From assembly GCF_001618005.1 (NCBI RefSeq), contig NZ_LQXA01000061.1, positions 1-64,000 of the forward strand: a stretch of DNA of 64,000 nt, written 5' to 3'. The notes beneath the pieces are model-generated. The model worked only from the letters and a program-made list of their open reading frames with translations. It ran no database searches and was not told where the DNA came from. Source of the DNA: Clavibacter tessellarius (lineage in GTDB: Bacteria > Actinomycetota > Actinomycetes > Actinomycetales > Microbacteriaceae). The translations under genes were made by a program, and so were the position numbers. Shown in pieces: positions 60,899-64,000 of this stretch; the first letter of the stretch is position 1, and each line of letters starts with the position of its first letter.

Positions 60899-62326
60899 GT
60901 GTTCGCACTCCACCACCTCAGCGCCCAGGATCAGTGGGACCAGCTCCAGCGCGGCGAGGTCACCCCGACCGAGCTCGTCACCCACTACCTCGAGCGCATC
61001 GAGCGGCTGGATCCGGGCCTCGGCGCCTTCACGACCGTCAACGCCGACCGCGCCCTCGACCGCGCCCGCCACGTCGAACGCGAGGTGCCGCGCACCGCGC
61101 CGCTCTGGGGCCTGCCGTTCGGCGACAAGGACCTCTCCGAGCGCGCGGGCGTCCGCACCACCTTCGGCTCGCGCCTCTTCCGCGACCACGTGTCCGAGCG
61201 CACCGACCCCATCCCGCAGGCCCTCGACGACGCGGGCGGCATCAGCCTCGGCACGACCAGCGCGCCCGAGTTCGGTCTGCCCTCCTACACGGAGAGCCTC
61301 GTCGCGCCGCCCGCGCGCACGCCCTGGGACACCACGCGCGGCGCCGGCGGATCCAGCGGGGGAGCGGCCGTCGCGGTCGCCGCGGGCCTGCTGCCGTTCG
61401 CGCCCGGATCCGACGGCGGCGGCTCCGTCCGCATCCCCGCGGCGGCGACCGGCCTCGTCGGCCTCAAGCCCTCGCGCGGCCTGGTGCCCGCGGGATCCGG
61501 CCAGGAGTCGCTCGCGGGCCTCGTGGTGCCCGGCCCGCTCGCGCGCAGCGTCGCCGACGCGGCCATGCTGCTCGACGCGATGATCGGCCGTGTCAACGGC
61601 CGCATCCCGCACCCGTTCACCCTGCGCGCGCCCGAGGACCACGACGGCGACCTGCTCGGCGCGGCCGTCCGCGGCGAGGGCCGCTTCCAGATCGGCGTGA
61701 TGACCACCACGCCCTGGGACGACGCCTACGAGATCGCCCTCGACCCCTCCGCCCGCGACGCGCTGGCCCTCGCGGTCCGCGAGCTCGCCGCCGTCGGCCA
61801 CGGCCTCGAGGACCTCGCGCTCCGGCCGGATCCGACCTACGCGCCCGCGTTCCGCACCATCTGGCAGGCGGGCGCCGCGGGGATCCCCGCCGAGGGCGCC
61901 GAGCTCGACCTCCTCGAGCCGCTCACGCGCTGGCTCGTCGAGCGCGGCCGGGCACTCAGCGCGCGCGACCTCGCCCGCGCGCTCGCGCAGCTCACCGCCT
62001 ACGAGCGCAGCGTCATCGCCCAGTTCGCGCACGTGGACGCCGTGCTCACGCCCGCGCTCGCGCAGGAGCCGCGCCCGATCGGCTGGTACGACGCGGAGGA
62101 CGGCGAGCGGAACTTCGCGCAGCAGGTGCAGTACACGCCGTACACGTCGTTCGCGAACGTCACGGGCCTGCCCGCCATCACGCTCCCGGTGCACCTCACC
62201 GACGACGGCCTGCCGATGGGCGTGCAGCTGATCGGGCGGCCCGGCGGCGAGGCGACGCTCCTCGCGATCGGCCGCCAGCTCGAGCGGCGCCTGCACTGGC
62301 AGCGGCGGCACCCGCCGCAGTGGTGA
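60899..62326 (+). CDS. Amidase-signature family hydrolase
   Basis: The 475-residue enzyme has the full catalytic triad: Lys77 in GDKDLSERAG, cis-Ser152 in GAGGSSGGAAVAVAAG and nucleophile Ser176 in GSDGGGSVRIPAAATG, with the same spacing (75 and 24) as in characterised amidases. It hydrolyses carbon-nitrogen bonds of amides; no gatB or gatC lies near, so it is not the tRNA amidotransferase subunit. Substrate unknown. Confidence 0.92.
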   Translation: MFALHHLSAQDQWDQLQRGEVTPTELVTHYLERIERLDPGLGAFTTVNADRALDRARHVEREVPRTAPLWGLPFGDKDLSERAGVRTTFGSRLFRDHVSERTDPIPQALDDAGGISLGTTSAPEFGLPSYTESLVAPPARTPWDTTRGAGGSSGGAAVAVAAGLLPFAPGSDGGGSVRIPAAATGLVGLKPSRGLVPAGSGQESLAGLVVPGPLARSVADAAMLLDAMIGRVNGRIPHPFTLRAPEDHDGDLLGAAVRGEGRFQIGVMTTTPWDDAYEIALDPSARDALALAVRELAAVGHGLEDLALRPDPTYAPAFRTIWQAGAAGIPAEGAELDLLEPLTRWLVERGRALSARDLARALAQLTAYERSVIAQFAHVDAVLTPALAQEPRPIGWYDAEDGERNFAQQVQYTPYTSFANVTGLPAITLPVHLTDDGLPMGVQLIGRPGGEATLLAIGRQLERRLHWQRRHPPQW

Positions 62327-62350
62327 GACGCGGCGTCGTCGACGCGGGGG

Positions 62351-63088
62351 CTACGCGAGCGCGCTGACGCCCTTGACGATGGCCGTCGCGGCACCGGCGA
62401 ACGAGATGACCACGACGGCCGTGCGCGCCCCGCGGCCCGGGATGCGGGGCGCGAGCAGCGTGCCCGCGCCGACGCCCGCGACGAGCGTCACGACGATGCC
62501 GATCCACGCCGCCGCGCCGAGGTCCGGCCAGCGCTCCGGCGCCAGCACGAGCTTCGTGATGAGCGACGCCGCGCCCGTCGTGAGGAAGAACGGCTGCAGC
62601 GTGGCCGCGAACCCGCGCTGCTCCCAGCGACTGACGACCGCGTAGACGCTCACGCTCGGGCCGCCGATCCCGGCCGCGGCGTTCATCACGCCCGCGGCGA
62701 AGCCGAAGCCGGCCATCACGCCGGGGCCGTCGACCACGCGCGTCGTCCGCCGCAGCGCGAGCGATGTCGTGAGCGCGGCGACCAGCAGCACGCCGATCCC
62801 GATCTCGAGCGCCGGCTCCGGGAGCAGGTAGGCGAGGAGCGCGCCCGGCACGATGCCGACCACCGCGGGCCCGGCGAGCAGCAGGTAGCGCCGCCACTCC
62901 ACGTCGCGCCGCACGGCCGAGAGGACGAGCGAGGCCGAGAGCACGCTGCAGAGGTTCACGATCATCACGCCGTCGAAGGGCCCCAGCAGGATCACGAGCA
63001 CGGGCGCCACCACCAGCGCGAACCCGAGGCCCGTCACGCGCTGTGCGATCGCGCCCACGAAGACGGCGACGAGGACGGGGGCGATCAC
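62351..63088 (-). CDS. TauE/SafE-family permease
   Basis: The 245-residue protein has about eight helices and the repeated motif pattern of the family (VGAIAQRVTGLGFALVVAP near the start, AGVMNAAAGIGGPSVSVYAV in the second half). Members move sulphite, sulphonates or similar anions. GGGAGG lies before the GTG at 63088. It is divergent from the iron-regulated gene. Confidence 0.88.
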   Translation of the reverse strand: MIAPVLVAVFVGAIAQRVTGLGFALVVAPVLVILLGPFDGVMIVNLCSVLSASLVLSAVRRDVEWRRYLLLAGPAVVGIVPGALLAYLLPEPALEIGIGVLLVAALTTSLALRRTTRVVDGPGVMAGFGFAAGVMNAAAGIGGPSVSVYAVVSRWEQRGFAATLQPFFLTTGAASLITKLVLAPERWPDLGAAAWIGIVVTLVAGVGAGTLLAPRIPGRGARTAVVVISFAGAATAIVKGVSALA

Positions 63089-63141
63089 CCTGACATCCTC
63101 CCGTGGATCGGGCGCCCGATCCGCTGCCCGCCCTCGACCGC

Positions 63142-63180
63142 TGAGGTTAGGCATGCCATACTTAGGCTGTGCTTACCTCC
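63142..63180 (+). promoter_or_regulatory. Two IdeR/DtxR-like iron boxes with leaderless promoter
   Basis: TGAGGTTAGGCATGCCATA (63142-63160) and TTAGGCTGTGCTTACCTCC (63162-63180) each match the 19-bp iron-box consensus at about 13 positions by eye. CATACT (63157-63162) is a -10-like element six bases before the GTG at 63169. Iron-bound repressor would cover -10, start point and start codon. Confidence 0.7.
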
Positions 63181-64000
63181 ACTGCGACCCACGCCCGCAG
63201 CACCGCCGCCGTGGAGCCCGTGGTCGAGGAGCAACCCGAGGTCGAGCGCCCCGCCTACCGGCCGTTCGCCGCGCGCGTCGCCCGCACGGAGCGCGTGAGC
63301 CCCACGTTCCTCCGCATCACGTTCCAGAGCGACGACCTGCGCGACTTCGGCGACGAGTGCCTCGACCAGCGCATCAAGCTGCTGCTGCCCGTCGCCGAGC
63401 ACGGCCTGCCCGACCTCTCCGGGGTCGGCGGCGACGACTGGTTCGCGTGGTGGCGCGCGCTGCCCGACGCCGAGCGCAACCCGCTCCGCACCTACACGTC
63501 CCGCGCGGTCCGCCGGGAGCTCGGCGAGGTCGACGTCGACTTCGCGCTGCACGGCGACATGGGCCCCGCCTCCCGCTGGGCCGGCGCCGCGGCCGTGGGC
63601 GACCCCATGGTCCTCATCGGCCCCGACGCCCTGAGCCCGGCGCGCGGCCTCGGCATCGAGTGGCACCCGGGCGCCGCGCGCTCGCTGCTCCTCGCGGGCG
63701 ACGAGACCGCCGCCCCCGCCATCTGCAACATCCTCTCCTCGCTGCCGGACGATGCCGTGGGCTGCGCCTTCATCGAGGTGCCCGTCACGGGCGACCGCCT
63801 CGAGGTGCGCGTGCCGAAGGGCGTGAACCTCACGTGGCTGCCGCGCGACGGCCGCCCGAACGGGTCGCGCCTCGAGGAGGCCGTGCGCCACTGGGTCGAC
63901 TGCCACGTGAAGGTCGGCGCCATCGCCACCCCCGAGGTCGCGCTCGCCGACGCGGCGCAGCCGCTCGCCGAGGACGACGCCGACGGCATCGTCTGGGACG
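63169..64000 (+). CDS. Siderophore-interacting protein (ferric-siderophore reductase), partial
   Basis: The first ~277 residues of a SIP-family flavoprotein, cut by the right edge. After a ~28-residue N-terminal extension come AARVARTERVSPTFLRITFQ, NPLRTYTSRAVRRELGEVDV (FAD-binding RxYT), GPASRWAGAAAVGDPMVLIG and SLLLAGDETAAPAICNILSS (NAD(P)H side). Such enzymes reduce iron in imported ferric siderophores. The iron boxes in front agree with this role. The GTG start lies inside the second box. Confidence 0.9.
   Translation, partial: MLTSTATHARSTAAVEPVVEEQPEVERPAYRPFAARVARTERVSPTFLRITFQSDDLRDFGDECLDQRIKLLLPVAEHGLPDLSGVGGDDWFAWWRALPDAERNPLRTYTSRAVRRELGEVDVDFALHGDMGPASRWAGAAAVGDPMVLIGPDALSPARGLGIEWHPGAARSLLLAGDETAAPAICNILSSLPDDAVGCAFIEVPVTGDRLEVRVPKGVNLTWLPRDGRPNGSRLEEAVRHWVDCHVKVGAIATPEVALADAAQPLAEDDADGIVWD

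Overview
The window is very GC-rich, gene-dense DNA from an actinobacterium. Gene content, strong use of GTG starts, many leaderless transcripts, GTGA/ATGA gene overlaps and an excess of the hexamer GGATCC point to a plant-associated Microbacteriaceae, most likely Clavibacter or a close relative. The genus is inferred from general familiarity with these genes; no search was run. I see no prophage, insertion sequence, CRISPR array or rRNA. It looks like core chromosome with one small accessory islet.

Layout. (1) 1-5.7 kb: a GH15 glucoamylase/trehalase (cut by the left edge) head to head with a glucose-6-phosphate dehydrogenase, then an Ala-rich unknown, an MscS channel and a small membrane protein. 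(2) 5.8-14.4 kb: an SLC13/ArsB-type permease, then a TetR - MMPL - YhgE/Pip export cluster. Its MMPL protein carries a C-terminal ABC-ATPase-like domain that has lost its catalytic motifs. A secreted beta-propeller protein under a strong palindromic operator and an ABM monooxygenase follow. (3) 14.5-25.7 kb: a sugar epimerase-like TIM barrel, a fructosamine kinase, otsA-otsB for trehalose synthesis, and the complete mrpA(B)CDEFG Na+/H+ antiporter operon. (4) 25.7-40.9 kb: branched-chain amino acid and serine genes (ilvD-ilvB-ilvN-ilvC, serA, leuB-ilvE), broken by small membrane proteins, a DoxX protein and a TetR/MFS efflux pair around a perfect operator; then an FAH hydrolase and a lipoprotein. 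(5) 40.9-43.4 kb: gltX and a thioredoxin-reductase-like flavoprotein. (6) 43.4-45.6 kb: tRNA-Gln(CUG), then an islet of less biased composition with an RHH antitoxin/toxin pair and a DUF4236 protein, bracketed by a 34-bp direct repeat. (7) 45.6-51 kb: two closely related aldo/keto reductases, TerC under a yybP-ykoY riboswitch, a DUF3592-like protein, an MBL-fold hydrolase and tRNA-Glu(CUC). (8) 51-64 kb: an S51-type peptidase, ung, GNAT, CPBP protease, an epimerase-like protein, hxlA/hxlB of the ribulose monophosphate pathway facing a kinase-like/LuxR fusion regulator, a secreted 5'-nucleotidase, an amidase, a TauE/SafE permease and the start of an iron-regulated siderophore-interacting protein.

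Main points of interest. The first is the divergent hxlBA/regulator locus. The regulator looks like a NarX-type histidine kinase whose phospho-acceptor His is Gly, fused straight to a LuxR DNA-binding domain, with three related GGGTGG-containing sites in the shared promoter region. The second is the MMPL protein fused to a dead ABC ATPase-like domain. The third is a uniform leaderless promoter design, TANNNT followed by 6 (sometimes 7) bases and the start codon, at more than a dozen genes; it resolves many start sites. Several operators can be read directly: TetR sites, a 17-bp palindrome at a -10 element, IdeR-like iron boxes and a PHO-like box.
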